Shown: one piece after another, positions 63,891 to 64,000 of the stretch
Layout: the number at the start of each line of letters is the position of its first letter
How positions within the stretch are numbered: the first letter of the stretch is position 1
Assembly: GCA_033439255.1 (NCBI GenBank)
Contig: CM065880.1
Coordinates: forward strand, 2,232,001 to 2,296,000
Length of the DNA stretch: 64,000 nt
Reading direction: 5' to 3'
Source of the DNA: Hericium rajendrae
Lineage: Eukaryota; Basidiomycota; Agaricomycetes; Russulales; Hericiaceae
The notes under the pieces: model-generated
Databases searched by the model: none
Seen by the model: the letters and a program-made list of their open reading frames with translations, nothing else
What the model was told of the DNA's origin: nothing
Position numbers and translations under genes: made by a program

Positions 63891-64000
63891 GGACCATAAG
63901 ACAGCCATTCACGCGTCGGAGTCAACTATACACACACCGTCGTAATACAAAACCCGTCTGCGAGTCAAACGCAGATTTCTACATAGCATTGCCCATTCAG

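Overview
The window looks like a chromosomal segment of a basidiomycete fungus, most likely an Agaricomycete (mushroom or wood-rot type). The reasons are genes with many introns of about 50 nt, pyrimidine-rich 5' flanks, a chromodomain Ty3/gypsy element, a PIF1/Helitron-type helicase relic and an expanded family of F-box-like proteins. It splits into a transposon-rich accessory part (1 to about 26 kb) and an ordinary euchromatic part (about 26 to 64 kb).

Accessory part. Its main feature is one family of long DNA elements, called E here, each about 2.7 kb when nested insertions are removed. Copies lie at 1-2597 (E1, left end cut by the window), 8239-11810 (E2, carrying a nested 860-bp TA element), 13700-16363 (E3), 16699-17783 plus 17784-19400 (E4, in two halves) and 19401-22081 (E5). 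All share ends CATCAG/CATCTG, a 2-bp target duplication, ATAGCT-rich subterminal arrays, an AT-rich arm, a centre with two divergent promoter-like units, a base-paired hairpin, and a very GC-rich arm that usually holds an RFX-type palindrome. None has a recognisable transposase. Removing E2 or E3 together with one copy of its 2-bp duplication rejoins an open reading frame, which fixes the boundaries. E1 and E5 are nearly identical and lie in opposite orientation. E4/E5 is best read as an E5 insertion into E4 followed by an inversion between element ends. Between the E copies lie a gypsy 3' part inserted in a Helitron-type helicase relic, F-box-like genes, and several conserved but unidentified fungal genes, two of which look decayed.

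Euchromatic part, left to right: a Gln/Gly-rich protein with a CsbD-like tail; a five-exon gene recognised as tRNA-splicing endonuclease subunit Sen15; an RRM plus YTH protein (m6A reader type) whose YTH domain is split by a long repeat-bearing insert; a Ser/Pro-rich gene of unknown role; a roughly 3.7-kb gene-poor stretch with a 245-bp MITE; an 83-residue cysteine-rich protein with an 11-nt microexon; an MFS transporter; a PX-PH phospholipase D (Spo14/PLD1 type); a small Dabb (stress-responsive A/B barrel) protein; the complete PRP8 spliceosome gene with 15 introns; a PH-domain protein; and a coiled-coil protein resembling SIKE/FGFR1OP2 that runs close to the window end.

These host genes do not form an operon or a pathway cluster. 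Exon limits were read by eye from splice signals, reading frame and remembered family motifs. No database search was possible.
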